A program made the translations under genes and the position numbers. Of a DNA stretch of 64,000 nt, positions 12,801 to 25,419 are shown in pieces. Positions within the stretch are counted from its first letter, which is position 1. Each line of letters begins with the position of its first letter. This DNA is from Nereocystis luetkeana (Eukaryota; Sar; Phaeophyceae; Laminariales; Laminariaceae), in assembly GCA_031213475.1 (NCBI GenBank), contig JARUPZ010000014.1, forward strand, positions 5,801,674-5,865,673, read 5' to 3'. The notes below the pieces were generated by a model. That model ran no database searches. It worked only from the letters and a program-made list of their open reading frames with translations, and was not told the origin of the DNA.

Positions 12801-15110
12801 AGGGGAGCAAGGGGCACCATAGTTCCAGACCTCGAATAACCATACCCTCCACTACATTGTCAAAACGCTTCGTAGAGTACAGCAGTATCAAGCGGGAGGG
12901 AGGGGGGCACCACGGTGCTTCCCCTCCACCATCAAAACGAGAGAATACGGGAGTATGGAGAGGAGCGACCAGGCACAACAGTACCAGTCTCCGTAGGACC
13001 ATATCCTCCGATCCACCGGCAAACAAGAGAACACGGTAGTATCGAGGGGAGCGAGGGGGTAGAGCAGTACCAGACACAATGGGACCGTGCCCTCCCCTCC
13101 ACACTCTAACGAGAATATACAGCAGTATTAAGAGGAAGGGAGGGGGCACACAGTACCAGACCCCGTAGGATCATACCCTCCCCTCAACTGTCAAAACGAG
13201 AGAATGCAGCAGTATCAAGAGAGAGCGAGGGGGCAGAGCAGTACCAGACCCAATAGGACCGTGCCCTCCTCTCCACCGTCTAACGAGATTATACAGCAGT
13301 ATCAAGGGGGAGGGAGGGGGCACAACAGTACCAGACCCCGTAGAACCATATCCTCCACCTTAACGTCAAAACGGCATAATACAACAATATCGAGACGTAG
13401 TGAGGGGGCTCAACAGTACCCGACCCCGTAGGACTTTATCCTCCACTCCCCCCGTCAGAACGAGAAAAATACAGCAAAGGGGGCACAACAGCACCAGACC
13501 CCGTAGGACCATGCCCTTCGCTCCATCGTCCAACGAGATAATACAACCGCACAACGAAGTATTAGAGCTGTATCAAGAGGGAGTGAGGGGTCACCACAGT
13601 ACCAGACCCCGTAGGACCATACCCTCGTCCCACAGTCCACACGAGAATTGAAATCGTGTGAAGAGGGAGGGAGGGGGCACAAAAGTGTCAGGCCCCGTGG
13701 TACCATATTCTTCACGTTAACACCAAACGGGAGAATTAGGCAGTATCAACAGGGAGGGAGGAGGCATAGCAGTACCCGACCCCGTGGGACCATACCCTCT
13801 ACTCCCCCGTCAAAGAAGGAGAAAACAGAAGTGTCGAGAGGGAAAGAGAGGGGGCACAACAGTACCCTACCCCATAGGAACATACCATCCACTCCACCGT
13901 CGAGACGCGAAATAAAGCCGTATCTAATACCAGGTAGGATGGAGGGGGCACAACAGTATAAGACCCGTAGGACCATACCCTCTACTCCCCCGTCAAAGCA
14001 GGAGAAAACAGCAGTTTCGAGAGGGAGAGAGGGGGCACAAGAGTACCCTACTGCATAGGACCGTCCCATCAACTCCACCGTCAAGACGCGAAAAGAGTCC
14101 GTGTCTAATACCAGGTAGGATGGAGGGGGCAAAACAGTACCAGACCCGTAGGGCCATACCCTCTGCTCCCCCGTCAAAACGGAAGAATGCTGCAGTATCA
14201 CAAGAGAGGACGGGAGCACAACAGTACCAGACCACGTAGGACTATACCCTCTACTCCCCTGTCAAAGCGGGAGAATGCTGGAGCACCAAGAGAGAGGGAG
14301 GGGGCATAACAGTACCAGACCCCGTAGGACCATACCCTCTACTCCCTCGTTAAAGCGGGAGAAAACAGCAGTATCGCGATGGAGGGAGGGGACACAACAG
14401 TACCCGACCCTGTAGGACCCTTCCCTCCACTTTTTAAGTTCAAAACGGGGGAATGCAGTGGCGTCAAGAGAGAGGGAGGGGGCACAACAGTACTAGACCC
14501 CCATAGGGCCATACCCTCTACTCTACCGTTAAAGCGGGAGAAAACAGCATCATCGAGGGGGAGGGAGGGGGCACAACAGGAGCCGAGCCCGTAGCACCAT
14601 AACCTCCATTCCACCGTCAAGAGGCCAAAAAAAGCTTTATCGAGAAGGAGGGAGGGGCACGACAGTACCCGACCACGTAGGACCATACCTTCCCGTCCCC
14701 GATCAGAACGAGAAAATCCAGCAACATCCAGCGGGAGTGAGGGGGCACAACCTTACCAGACTATTAGGACCATACCCTCCTCTGAACGCCCAATCGGGAG
14801 AATGCAGCAGTATCAATAGGGAGGGGGGAGGCACAACGATCCCCGACCCCGTTGGGCGGTGCCCTCCACTCCACCGTCAAGACGCGAAATAACGCAGTAT
14901 CAAGAGGGAGGGAGGGGGCATAACAGTACGCCACCCCGTAGGACCATACTCCCCCCCCCCCCCGTCAGAACAAGAAAGTCCACCAACATCAAGCGGGAGG
15001 GAGGGGGCACAACAGCACCAGACCCCTTCAAACCCTACCATCTACTTTCCCGTTAAGCGGGAGAAAACATCAGTATCGAGAGGGAGGGAGGGGGGACTAT
15101 ATTTCCAGAG
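9835..15110. repeat. Minisatellite, about 60 copies of an 85-90 bp unit
   Basis: Each unit has a fixed order: an ACAACAGTACCAGACCCCGT segment, a pyrimidine-rich CCCTCCCCTCCACCGTC segment, AGAGAATACAGCAGTATC, and a purine run of GGGAGGGAGGGGG type. I counted about 62 anchors by eye between 9835 and 15110. Variant units recur at fixed distances: an unusual pair of units at 11376 and 12752 (offset 1376), another variant at 11131, 12231 and 12507 (offsets 1100 and 276), and a two-unit duplication of about 180 bp near 13900 and 14080. Open frames through the array reflect a period near 90 and are broken by length variants. Confidence 0.95.
14951..14963 (+). repeat. Poly-C tract, 13 nt
   Basis: Uninterrupted C run inside a minisatellite unit. 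Confidence 0.95.
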
Positions 15111-15670
15111 CCAGGGTCACACCCTCCTCGCCACCGTCCAACAAGAAATTTCTGCATCACAAAGAGCATACAGCAGTATCGACAAATAACATACAGCAGT
15201 ATCGAGGGGGGGGGGGGGGGGGGGCACAACAGGGCCCTCCCCTCCCCTCCCCGTCAAAGCCAAATCGCGGCCTTGTACTGTAGTCAGTACGAGCGGGAAA
15301 GTAAAATGTATCCTGTCCTCAGCACGAGCAGGAGAGTGCAGCAGTATCGAGGAAGACCCTTCGATCCACCGCCCAACGACAGAATACAGCAGCGCCACGA
15401 GATAATACAGCCGCAACGAGAGGGGTGAGGGGCACAACAATACCCGACTAGGGTCCCACCCGTCAAACGAAACCATACCGCAGTACAAAGAGAATACCGC
15501 AGGATCAGGGGGGCGTGAACACCAAATCGTGGCCTCGTACTGTACTCAGGACAAGCGGGAAAATGCAGGGGTATCCTGTACTCAGTACGAGCGGGAGAGT
15601 GCAGCAGTATCGAGGGAGACCCTTCGCTACACGGCCCAACGAGAGAAGACAGCAGTACAACGAGAGAAAC
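15111..15670. repeat. Degenerate edge of the minisatellite
   Basis: Units become shorter and irregular, with repeated GAGCGGGAGAGTGCAGCAG and CAGCAGTATCGAGG pieces and a 19-nt poly-G run at 15206-15224. The decay of periodicity marks the right edge of the array. Confidence 0.75.
15206..15224 (+). repeat. Poly-G tract, 19 nt
   Basis: Uninterrupted run of 19 G. Prone to slippage and sequencing error. Confidence 0.95.
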
Positions 15671-17659
15671 CAGTCGTAGCGAGAGGGAGCAAGGGGCCCA
15701 AGCACATACCACCTTCTCTGGTAACTCGAGTACCCTCCGCATACGCTCGCCAATTGGCAGTTAGAGGGCATGGCGGGATCGTAGCGAAATACGCTCTACC
15801 CCACACAATCGTCGATACCAATCTGTGTCCCCACGTACTCAATCTTCGATACCAATTCGCCTTTTTCGCCCTGCACCCGTTTATAGTTGTTGACCTACGG
15901 CCAGCAGGGACAGCGACGCCAGACCAACACAACCTGGTATACGCGAGAAAGCGGGAAACACACTGGTACCTCTGGAAGGTGCGTGGTTGTGGTGAGTCCG
16001 ATCCGGTCCTGATAATATCTACTCCTTATTCCCATGGTCGGGGGCTGGACCTGCGGGGCCCAACTTGGACGAGCTCCGCTCCCAAGCTCGTTTCAGCTGA
16101 CGCATTCTCACCAGCGTCTGCCCCACCGGCGATCTCGACCGTCTCGGTTTCAGCCGTCGGTCCCTACGTTCCCGCAGCACCTGCCTCGTAGCCTAGCTGA
16201 CGCGCAACGCCTCCCCAAGCGCTCCCACCTCGGATGCTCCGAGGAGAAGAACCCAGTGCTCCGACTCCAGGAGGATGGCATGGAACCGGAGTTCTAGAAT
16301 GTGCAAGACTAAAAGCCGCGTTGCTTCAAGCTCGCGGTTCGGCAGGGAGGCGCCGGCCCGCGGGCGACGCGATAGCGGCAGTGGCGTCCGCTGGAGGGGC
16401 TGGTGTCGACCGGGCCGTTCTCATAATACTCTCGAAAAATTCGTGACCAACTCGTAAAGCTCACGAGGGTTCGGGAGCGAAACGAAGAAGCGACCTCGGT
16501 TCGATATAAATTCCGAGACATTTCGATGGGATGAATGGTTCCAATTTTTTTGCCAAATTTGAATCCATGGATTGGATCGCCATTTTACTGTGATACTATG
16601 ATGTCTGGAGTCCAGACCACACGACGAAGGGCCAAGACCATGTATGTCTAGGTGTTGAAAATGGGACATCACCAGTACAGTAGCAGGGTGCGAGGCGTTT
16701 TGTGAGTTCTGAGTTTTGACCAGGATATCTGCAAACAGCTCTGTCTGTTCTGCTGCAGCCTTCAGTGGTACGTCAAGCCTTGTTTGGTCTGGGTCACGCA
16801 GCAGGAGAACATTAACAGAGGGGTGGGGACGGATTCACTCGTCCTGCAGACGTTCGAGCTCCGATTAAAGCGTGTACTTCCCAACCATATATCATCGCGG
16901 TACAGAACCGCCAGTGGCTCAGGTTACTAAGGTATTCACGGGGGTGTCTGCTTTAGTAATATTGGTGTACCATTGATAGTAGTGTACATGTTTGCAGTAA
17001 GCGTCGCTGAGCTAACTGTCCGGTGTTCATCCGTCGAACGAATGGTCTGCACTATCGTCCTCGGCCGTAGGTAAACCTCAGCAGAAAAACCACCGACCAG
17101 TGCATTCAGGTGCACTTTATCGACACGACTATTTAACGCAGGTACTAATAGTGAACAGGCCAGACAAAAAATAGATGGCGATGCAATGAAGTGGGACGTG
17201 CCCTAAGGTTCGAAGCAGAAAAATAACACCCCTCCCAGCAGGTGCTGACAACCAGGCCAGCGTTCACGGCCAGTGGTTGAGGCGCTTTATGCTGGCATCA
17301 CCGGTATGCAGCCAAGACGTACCCACTGCGAGTCGGGAGTAGGTCCCAATATTCTGTGACAGTCAGTCGGTACAGAAGGGTTTCTCTTTTTGTTTTTATC
17401 AGTCGTACTGCAGTGCAGCCTATTTATGGCGTGAGGGAATCCCCGTTCAAGCGCCACCCTGGGAGACTGTTGATCCGTGCTGATGTAGCACAACCGGTGC
17501 ACCAAAGGATCACACGCCAAGGTGTCCCTCGTGTACGGAGAAGGTGGGTAGGGAATGTATACCGACTCTCTCTCCGTGACTACGCCGAACATCTCCCTTT
17601 TCCAGACGTATTTCCTTCACAGAATGTCATATTGTTTTGCATCGGATGAACACCCTCAG
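15671..17659. other. No recognisable gene; GC-rich, Ala/Pro-coding stretch at about 16060-16430
   Basis: Between 16060 and 16430 the sequence is richer in G and C than its surroundings and plus-strand frames are Ala/Ser/Pro-rich. The 220-codon frame 15529-16191 starts inside minisatellite-like sequence, so its length is not evidence of a gene. No domain is recognisable. It could be an exon of an unknown gene or a mobile-element fragment; I cannot decide. Confidence 0.35.
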
Positions 17660-18292
17660 CAAGGGCCACACACGGGGTCCGCTAGGCAGCCACCGTGCAC
17701 CCAATCACACGCCGTATTGCCCTCATTGGTTGGACCTGCTGCCGTAAACAAGATAATGCTACCATATACCTGGTACTGCGTGAGACGCGCATATCATTCG
17801 AGGTTGTGCGCGTTGTTCGTCGGGCGAATCTGAGACCCAAAATTGACAGCCAATATGAAGCAACCGTTTGACAACATCACGGGCATGCAGGGGTAAACTA
17901 AACCCCTGACGCTCGTCGTGCGTATTCGAACTTTCGTTGGGTAGTAGAAAATTGCCGAATGTGGCATAAGGGGTCCCTTACGTAAACGGTCAGTTTTTGT
18001 ATCATCTCGGAACTCTAGTCGGGCAGTACCAAGGTCTGTTCGGGACCGGGGGAAATATGACACCCACCGTGCCACCAGCAGATCTAAACCAACCTCAAGG
18101 AGCGGTTGGTGGCAGAAGTTTGTTATCTTGGCGGTATAGGGAGTCAGGCTTAGCGAAGTGAACCCACCAAAAGCTTGAAGCAACAGGGCAACACCAGGCA
18201 TGTTCGAAGATGTCTAGTTCTCGACTGGCACGGAAACGAGGAAAGTGCGATGAACGGGTTGTGGTGTGTTGATTGTCATTCAGGCGGCACAC
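17660..18292 (+). repeat. Block S copy 2
   Basis: Inverted homologue of 7355-7960 (anchors given there). The two copies lie about 1.9 kb and 2.0 kb outside the left and right edges of the minisatellite. The GGGCGAATCTGA motif at about 17820 also occurs in the blocks at 47967 and 63173. Confidence 0.7.
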
Positions 18293-18876
18293 TTCGGATA
18301 CTGTTCATGTCAATCGTTCTCTCACCGCTCGTACGATACACGCAAAAAGGCAAGAAGGATTATGTTTAGTCGTGAGTGTGTGATCGTTGAAGCTTTGGAC
18401 ACTCCGCAGGAAAGCTCTGGACCTGTGCATAGAATACAAGTGTAATGCAGACGAGCATGTTGCGTCTAAGTTTATCATTGCGCACTGTCACCTCCTCGTC
18501 TGCTCGGCAGGTTGGTGATCCGGCTATCGGTCTGAGGCGACGTCTTGACTTTCACTTTCTTTTCATTCCCCAACTACGGTATACCCCACATGAAAACTGC
18601 GGCGTTTCGTGATAATTGGTGGCGATGCTGTACCGAGCTTATGTCAGAGCACGCAGCGGAAGCCTAACCTTTTTGAAGAACCGTAGAACAGAAACGAGCA
18701 CCGACCGATATTACGAGACAATCGACGAACCTATACACCACGCGAAGGGCGAATGAAGTTAACAAGAAAAGCCACAGAAGCGTTCGACAACGCGTGCACT
18801 ATTGAACCTGGTGTACAGGTATGGAAGCGACGCCACATACGCTTGAATATTAGTGCCGCCTAGACCAGGTACCTCT

Positions 18877-18973
18877 TTAACCCTTTCAGAGCCGCAGTCC
18901 CGTGTTGGGGACACACTACTCAGAATTTGAGTGGGTTGTCCCCAACGTGGGAGCGCGGTGCTAAAAGGGTTAG
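18877..18973. mobile_element. Short piggyBac-like MITE or hairpin element
   Basis: An 89-bp near-palindrome (18881-18969) starts CCCTTTCAGAGCCGC and ends GCGGTGCTAAAAGGG. Its arms match over about 35 bp, including an inner TTGGGGACA/TGTCCCCAA. It is flanked by TTAA on the left and TTAG on the right. CCC(T)/(A)GGG ends and a TTAA target are typical of the piggyBac superfamily. The assignment is inferred from the termini only; no transposase is present. Confidence 0.6.
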
Positions 18974-19862
18974 CGAGGAAGGATTTGCTCACAATACGAC
19001 ACTTATACACGCTGTACCTGCATCGAGACGGACGATGCTAAAAGGGTACTGTACGGATACTTCGTATCAACACAAGCACTGCGTCGGCTCTCGAGGTCTC
19101 GGTCCAAAAATACCACTTATCAGAATAAACGTTCTGGCGCGTATCCACTTATTCCATCAGTCAGTGTCGAAACTGGATGCAACGCCGAGAGAGTACGGGG
19201 AACCCATTAGCGAATGAGTGGAGAGAGGCTACTGCTGGCGATCGTTTCGCTACAACGTTTGCTTCAAGACCTAATAGGAGGGGGGGGTGGTTTTTGCTAA
19301 AGCTGTAATATATGTCCGCCTGACAAAATTCGAATTTAATATCTATCTGTACAGCGAGGACAGTTGGGGAAGGGGATAAAACGAGTTCCCGGGCGGACCC
19401 TACTCGGTCAACCAAATACTCATGCGGAGGGAAGAGGGCGCATGTGAGGTGTACGAGGGTCTGAACAACGCCTGGAATCATTCAACACGCCGGAGAATAT
19501 TCCAGTTGTATGGTTTCGAAAACAAAGCTTCCGTGAAAGTTGCGTCGATATCTCGTGGGCATTTCGTGTAGTTTATCACGTACATCGTACGCGCCAGGTA
19601 CAGCAGTGTAAGCTTCGGTTTACACAGGCGGGTAAGTTCCTCTGGATGACGGACGAAACTCCCAATATGCTATGAGACTATGGAGTACCACCGTATGGAC
19701 CGTACAACTTATGCACTATTTAGATTGCGTTTACTGATATTGGGTGTGTGCGTCTCGCGAACATCAGGGAGAATGTTTTAAGAAACTGAAGCAAATATAC
19801 AGAGACAGGGCGTGCAAGGCACAGAGTGAGCCAATTGCGGCTATAAATGTGAGATCGCCCGA

Positions 19863-19868
19863 AGTAGT

Positions 19869-19905
<37 letters not shown>

Positions 19906-19969
19906 GCAGCAGCAGCAGCAGAAGCACCACCACCACCACCACCACCACCACCACCACCACCACCACCAT
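19863..19969 (+). repeat. Compound (AGC)n / (ACC)n microsatellite
   Basis: About eleven AGC triplets, an interruption, more AGC, then about fifteen CAC/ACC triplets. The plus frame 19744-19971 would encode a poly-Ala then poly-Pro tail; the minus frame poly-Gly/poly-Ala. No supporting homology for either. Confidence 0.9.
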
Positions 19970-19980
19970 AAAAGATGACG

Positions 19981-20022
19981 TTGGACACGTGAGTGCCCTT
20001 TGGACACGGTGAGTGCCCTTTG
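19981..20022 (+). repeat. 22-bp direct duplication
   Basis: TTGGACAC...GTGAGTGCCC is repeated twice in tandem with a single-base difference. Confidence 0.8.
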
Positions 20023-22236
20023 GGTCTAGGACACGAACGTTTTGTTCGTCAAGATTCGGAAAGGTGTATTCTACAATACTTTCCTTACGACATATTGGTA
20101 AATCAGTACTCCTTCGTTAGCCGTGACTACTATTCTAAAGAAAAACTCCCACACGCACCACTGGTGGCGTATATAGGTACTGCATATCCACCTACCTTCT
20201 CTTTACTACTATGTAACCACCAATACTACTATGCTTGGCGCCTAACGCCGACCCGCCGACCCAACTCTAACTCTAGCTGAGACGCGGAACCCTATGACAG
20301 TGATCAGTGCTTGAATCCTCTGCTTGGAAAACCGATATGTTGATTTGACATGCTTGTATGATGCGGGTGGCAAGCCTTTAGATAGATTCAGGGGCGTACG
20401 CTAATATTACCCTATAAGTAGGTACTGTAGGTTCATTAACTACATACATCACCTGTGGCGGCATTATTGTCCCACTCCCCACCTTGTTTGGCCAGTTAAT
20501 GCCGACCAAGTTGTGTCTTTATTTGTGTGCGACACATTGCATGTTGTGCTATCTCTTGCGTAGACTCAAATGCGATGTTGGGCAAGATGAGAGGACCGCT
20601 CTCAGGTATTCGGCGATAACGTGCGCGCGGGGCCTCCGACAATCTTGTCAACCCGCGCAGTCGGGGATCGGAAAAACTGCAAGGTTATTTTTGAAAGTGT
20701 GCTGCAGGTCGTACTACAAGGGTTATAATTTAGGAACAAGAGTGTTAGGCTATACTTGTTTTCTCACGCTGAAAATGGTGCGTCTTATCTTGTCTCCTGA
20801 ATATAGCAATTTATCGATTCAAAGTATTTCTACGTGGTCGTAGATCAAGTACTGTCGTACGAGCACTTCTCAGACCATTTTCGCCCATCCCAGTACGCAG
20901 TAGTACTCGCCGACATATCCCTCCCTGATGGTCTCCGCAACGGTCAAGTCGACGGCCAGTTATAATCTTTGCTTTCTTCCCAGAGCCAGGTCAGGGGGAG
21001 GCTAGGGTTCCAGGCGGACATACCGTCGTCTCTCAAACTGGGTGTACTTGGTCCTCTTCACTGACCGCATACTTCGAAGTGCGATGCGTGTTCTATAAAC
21101 CTTAGCTCGTACGAGTCGAAGCTTCTTATATACGAGTAGACGTTATTGTAGGACTCGTGTTCTCACAACAGGGTTGTATGCATTAACCATAATTCCAAAC
21201 CGGTATTCGCGATAGGTACGAACCCAATACGAGCGCAGTATACTCACCATTCATGTAAAATACGTGACACGGTCGATACGGTTGTATTCTGTAGTCTGAC
21301 GATATGTCGATATGTTGAGAGTTCCGTCCGTCATCCGGATTCAACTTTTTTTATGGTGTGTCTTAACCCCCCCCAGCAGAGAGAGTATTGGAACGAACCG
21401 AATGAAAAATGATTTGCCGCATGAATTGGTGATGATTCGTTGTGGGAAACGAATAGATGCGGTGCAGCCCGAGAAAACCAGTGTATCTATTCTGGGAAGA
21501 GGAAGAAGAAGCGTTGCAGCTCTTTTTCTTGTTTGGGGGGACCGGTTGGCCTGACCGAATGGGAACAAATAACAGATTATTTGATGTAAGTGGACACCAT
21601 CGAAGAGGCATGTGGACACCAACTTGCCGTGGCATGTGCAAATTCACCGTTCGTGCCGATTCGGCTGGCGAGTCCCAGGATTCTGCATGCTCCCCAAAAC
21701 GTTTTTTTAGATAGGAACGGAACGAATGACCACGAGCATTCTCGTTACGTTCCGCTTGTTTCCAGGCTCTTCAGTGGAAATTGAGACACGCCCTTACCCT
21801 CCTGTGCCACAACCCTAACCCGTGCTGTACCTGACGCGAACGATGTAGTAGTAAAACTGAACGAAAATACACGGCATATCGGCGAACATTTCACACACTA
21901 AAGCATCTGAACAATCGTACTACTTGCAAATATTGTCCGGCGTGTTGGCCGCTCCAAGGCGTTTGTGGAATACTCTTACACGACAAATTCTCCTTCGCTG
22001 CACATGGTGTGTTTTTGGCCGCTTGGGTGGGCCAGGGAACTCTCGCCCTCTGTTGGTCGCCTCCACCATCCATCCCGTACCTCTCATATCACATCATCCT
22101 GCCGCGTCCACCTGCGCCCTGACCCAGTTACCTCACACTCAGCTCCGCGTACATGACGACGGACATCGGTAGTTGAGCACACCTTCACACCGCATACTAT
22201 ACTCGCACACATGTGGACACGTCGATATTGAACTTT

Positions 22237-22542
22237 CTACCTAGATCCAGACATCGCCTCGCCCCGAGTGGGACAGGTGGACGTGTCGACACACGGTTTC
22301 CATAACACATCCGCGACTGAGCAGACGAACTCCTGATTGACTGTGCTTCTGTTATGCTCCATGTGCTGGACGAGAGTCTGGGATGCGGTTAGGGTAAGGG
22401 CGAGGGCTCCCACCACCCGGTCGGCGGCAGTAACGGATTTCAGAGGCCTTCCGAGATAGGGGTGTAGGAAGCATTTCTGACGGGCAGGGCCCCTAACTGA
22501 GGGATCGCTGATATTTATTTTGGGTCCTACGAATATAACCAA
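22237..22542 (-). repeat. Duplicated block upstream of remnant E (pairs with 49549-49806)
   Basis: Minus-strand frames of this block and of 49549-49806 share an ordered set of residues (PSV.GP, a basic stretch, AAD.V..AL, then HME). This shows DNA-level homology. The block ends about 1.09 kb before exon 6 of remnant E; its partner ends about 1.07 kb before exon 6 of remnant F, so both belong to the same ancestral unit. Whether it was ever coding is unknown. Confidence 0.5.
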
Positions 22543-23058
22543 TATACGTACCTAGGAAACCGGATTGCAAAAATTCCCGCTTCACAAGGTCAGCTCATGG
22601 GTGGGCTATAGAGGCCGTTCACTGAGGATCTTCTGGGCAAAGTGTGTGCACCCCTACCGCAGCATGCATGTTCACTATGAGCTCGTTGAAATGTGAGTAC
22701 CCATTGGTGAACCCGGTACCAGCACCAAAGGCACCGACAGACGGTGCTTCATGCAAGGCCGATACTAGGGCATATATTACACGACATCGTACGATCATAC
22801 GGGCGGAGTTAAAAAAGGCAGCGGTTGTGAGACTAATATTTCTCTATGTGGCTATGCTCTATCCGGAGGCGTTGCGATCGCAAAACTCAACCGAATGCAG
22901 TTTTAAACCGTCCACACTAGAGATCTGACGATAAACCATATATTTCATGCCTGGCCGAGACGCTACACCTATCGCCCCAGAAGGAGCTATCAAGTGCATG
23001 GTATTGAGCATTTTCTCTCCGACGTAACCAACGCCAAATTTCTCTGTTCGACATTTAA

Positions 23059-24319
23059 GGAAACAATGTCTTCGGTGATGCTTCAACGTCCGCTGGTGTA
23101 TTTGTGTTCGGACAAGCGACGATGCAACAGCCAAAGGCGTGCAGCTGGCCCCACCCATTAGCTTGGAGGCCACATACTATATGGCAGACACATCCCGATA
23201 CGCCGGACCAGTATGCCGCATTTGTGGACAGGCAGACCCCAAGACAGCACAGACCACGCTGACGGTTCTAGCACCATTTCACTGAGCATTTTCCCTGCGT
23301 AATTAGTGTGGAAAACGACCTACACGTGCGTCGAAGTGTTTGTCTTTGTGAAGTGATAATCATATCAACGGAGCTAGTAGTGCAATATGTTGCTGTCCTA
23401 GTTTATAGGCCATGGTTCACGTGTGTTGCGCACGGGCCGCATGGCGCAAGCCTCTAGCCCCGTAACGGAGAGTCCGTCCGCGAACCCCTGGCTGGAGTAT
23501 GTAGCATGCGTAGGCAACGAAGGGGAGTCGAGACGTAAACGTGAGGATCTTACTCCAGATATTCGATAAATATTCGGTTTGCTGTTGAATTGTCGTTGAA
23601 CTCACCCAGTGATACCTAACACCGATAGTGCGCCACGAATCTACGTCCACGTCAAAGGCGGTTACGGACTGGCCACGACGTAGGCGTCGAACGTCGAGGT
23701 TTCCGACAACGTCTTGGAGAGCAATATGTACGGGGTGATTATCTCCGTGGGACGCAGTGGCAACGTTTTTTTCAAGAACGTTGAAAGAGATCCGACCAAG
23801 TGCGATTATTCCTTGTTCTACATACGACAAGCAGGCACTAGGAACCCCTGCATAAAACACAAAATTCCACTATTTTGTGTCCCGACGTGGACTGCGCTTA
23901 GTCCCTTCACTATGTCGGTGTATGCGGTGCACGCGCAATTACTACTGGGAATTGGTTCGCGACAAGATTGCCAGATTGTCGTTCGGTTTCGGAGCATTCC
24001 AGCCCGTTCTGAACCTCTCGCCGGCCCAAGTAAAATGCCTACGCGCACATTCGATCCGACGCACCCGGTGTGATGAAGTCAGGGCGGGCGTAGGAAAACT
24101 GTTTCCACGAGAACACAGTCATTGGGGGTATTGCCACTCTGGAGAACATGCGTGCCGATGGCACCCAGTGTTTCGACAGCTCTTCTGAGGATGCTGAGGT
24201 TTAACTGCTTCGATGGTTTCGCTAGAACTATCTTGGCAGGCAATACATGCATCAAGGACACCACGCTTACAGTGCACAACGACGCTTCGTTTGACAATGG
24301 GCCGAAATGTGGGTTCTAG
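23059..24319 (+). pseudogene. Remnant E: mannuronan C5-epimerase exons 5-7, decayed
   Basis: Three late exons of the epimerase remain in the right order and spacing. Exon 5 (23059-23136) reads GNNVFGDASTSAGVFV, then has a 1-nt deletion; its acceptor CAG has become TAA and its donor GT has become GC. Exon 6 (about 23636-23788) keeps one frame (VSDNVLES, GVIISVGR) but has an in-frame TAG. Exon 7 (about 24031-24319) reads NAYAHIRSDAPGVMKSGRA, a TAG, ENCFHENTVIGGIATL, then a 1-nt frameshift and ends GNTCIKDTTLTVHNDASFD. I found no convincing exons 1-4, so the DPHD exon is missing. Divergence is far greater than between B and C, so this is an old copy. Confidence 0.85.
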
Positions 24320-25419
24320 CTCATGAACGCTCGTTAACCGTTTAGAAAACACCTGCCTATCGGGCAGAGTATGTCACGAGTCGTTTGTGTGGACACAGTT
24401 GATGTCGTCCCCCAATCAACGCGAACTGTATGCTACGACGATGATCTGGTGTAAGTGCTATGCTAGCGGTGGTCAGCACTTACTTTTTCTTTTGATCTGA
24501 TCGACAAGTCCAGTTTTTGTGGACTCGCGCCGGTAGGTATGCGGTTCTACAGTGTGGTGTCGTAATTAGGGAGGGACTGTTTGAGGTAGCCTCCGGGGGC
24601 ATGTGTGCAGACAGCGGCGCTTGGTTTATATTGTTGGTGATAAATTTCTGTACAAACCGCATGTTGAATAAACAGTTGGGGGTGGAGGGTTCAATGTTGG
24701 ACCACCAGAGTTGTTGGAGGTACGTGCACGCGTGACCTGTTTTCCCTGGTTGCCAAGAATGCCGCATGAGGCTTTCGTCCCAAGTGGCGAACAGCTGCAT
24801 AAACGGGGTGACGCATGGGGGTGGGTTGCCAGCTGCCTGCTGGACGCACAGATTCACGTATTTTTATTGTCGGCATAGCTAACAAAGAAACAGGAAGGCC
24901 CTCTCGGCCAATAACGTTGCCGTCTTGAGGGATGTTTCGTTTGGTTCAGATTATACACGGAAATTACTACCCACGGGGAATGTCGTTGTGTCAAGGATGC
25001 CAAGCGCTACGGCAAAACCCTTGCATCAGGAACGTGGATTCTCGTACTCGTCGCTCTGACGTTTGATTAATGTGTTGCTAACCGGGGTATTCTACTGTAG
25101 TATATCGAGGCATCATGTTCGGTATGCCCCCGTGAGTGATACAGGCAAGCCTCGTGTGGTTTGAACGTGTTGGCAATGTTGGTCGAAAGTATGCACATAG
25201 TGCCATAAGTAGCATTGAAGCGGACGAAGAAACGCGTAGTGTACAAGTTCGCGAAACACATTGGTGTTTACATTTCGAAATTTGCGATGCCGATAAGACG
25301 TCCACAGATGCGCCGATCGGAACTCGGGTGTATGCGGAGAGTAAAATGTTGAAGTGCAGTCCGGCCGACATCAACGCTAATTACTTCTGTTATACGATAA
25401 AGTGCCAGGGCTCTTTCTC
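24320..25419. other. No recognisable gene
   Basis: Spacer between remnant E and duplicated segment U1. No feature supported. Confidence 0.4.

Larger units (their letters stand above)
18293..22236. other. No recognisable gene outside the listed repeats
   Basis: Apart from the MITE at 18.9 kb, the microsatellite at 19.9 kb and a CT-rich spacer piece at about 22060-22160, I see no family, splice pattern or long conserved frame. The piece at 22060-22160 resembles CT-rich spacer sequence at 29340, 40140 and 54730, upstream of genes B, D and C. Confidence 0.4.

Noticed and set aside
9835..15110. Possible CRISPR array
   Set aside because: Units are contiguous and diverged with no unique spacers, no cas genes, and a eukaryotic context.
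19744..19971. Poly-Ala/poly-Pro protein
   Set aside because: The frame is largely a microsatellite; only about 40 ordinary codons precede it and none is recognisable.
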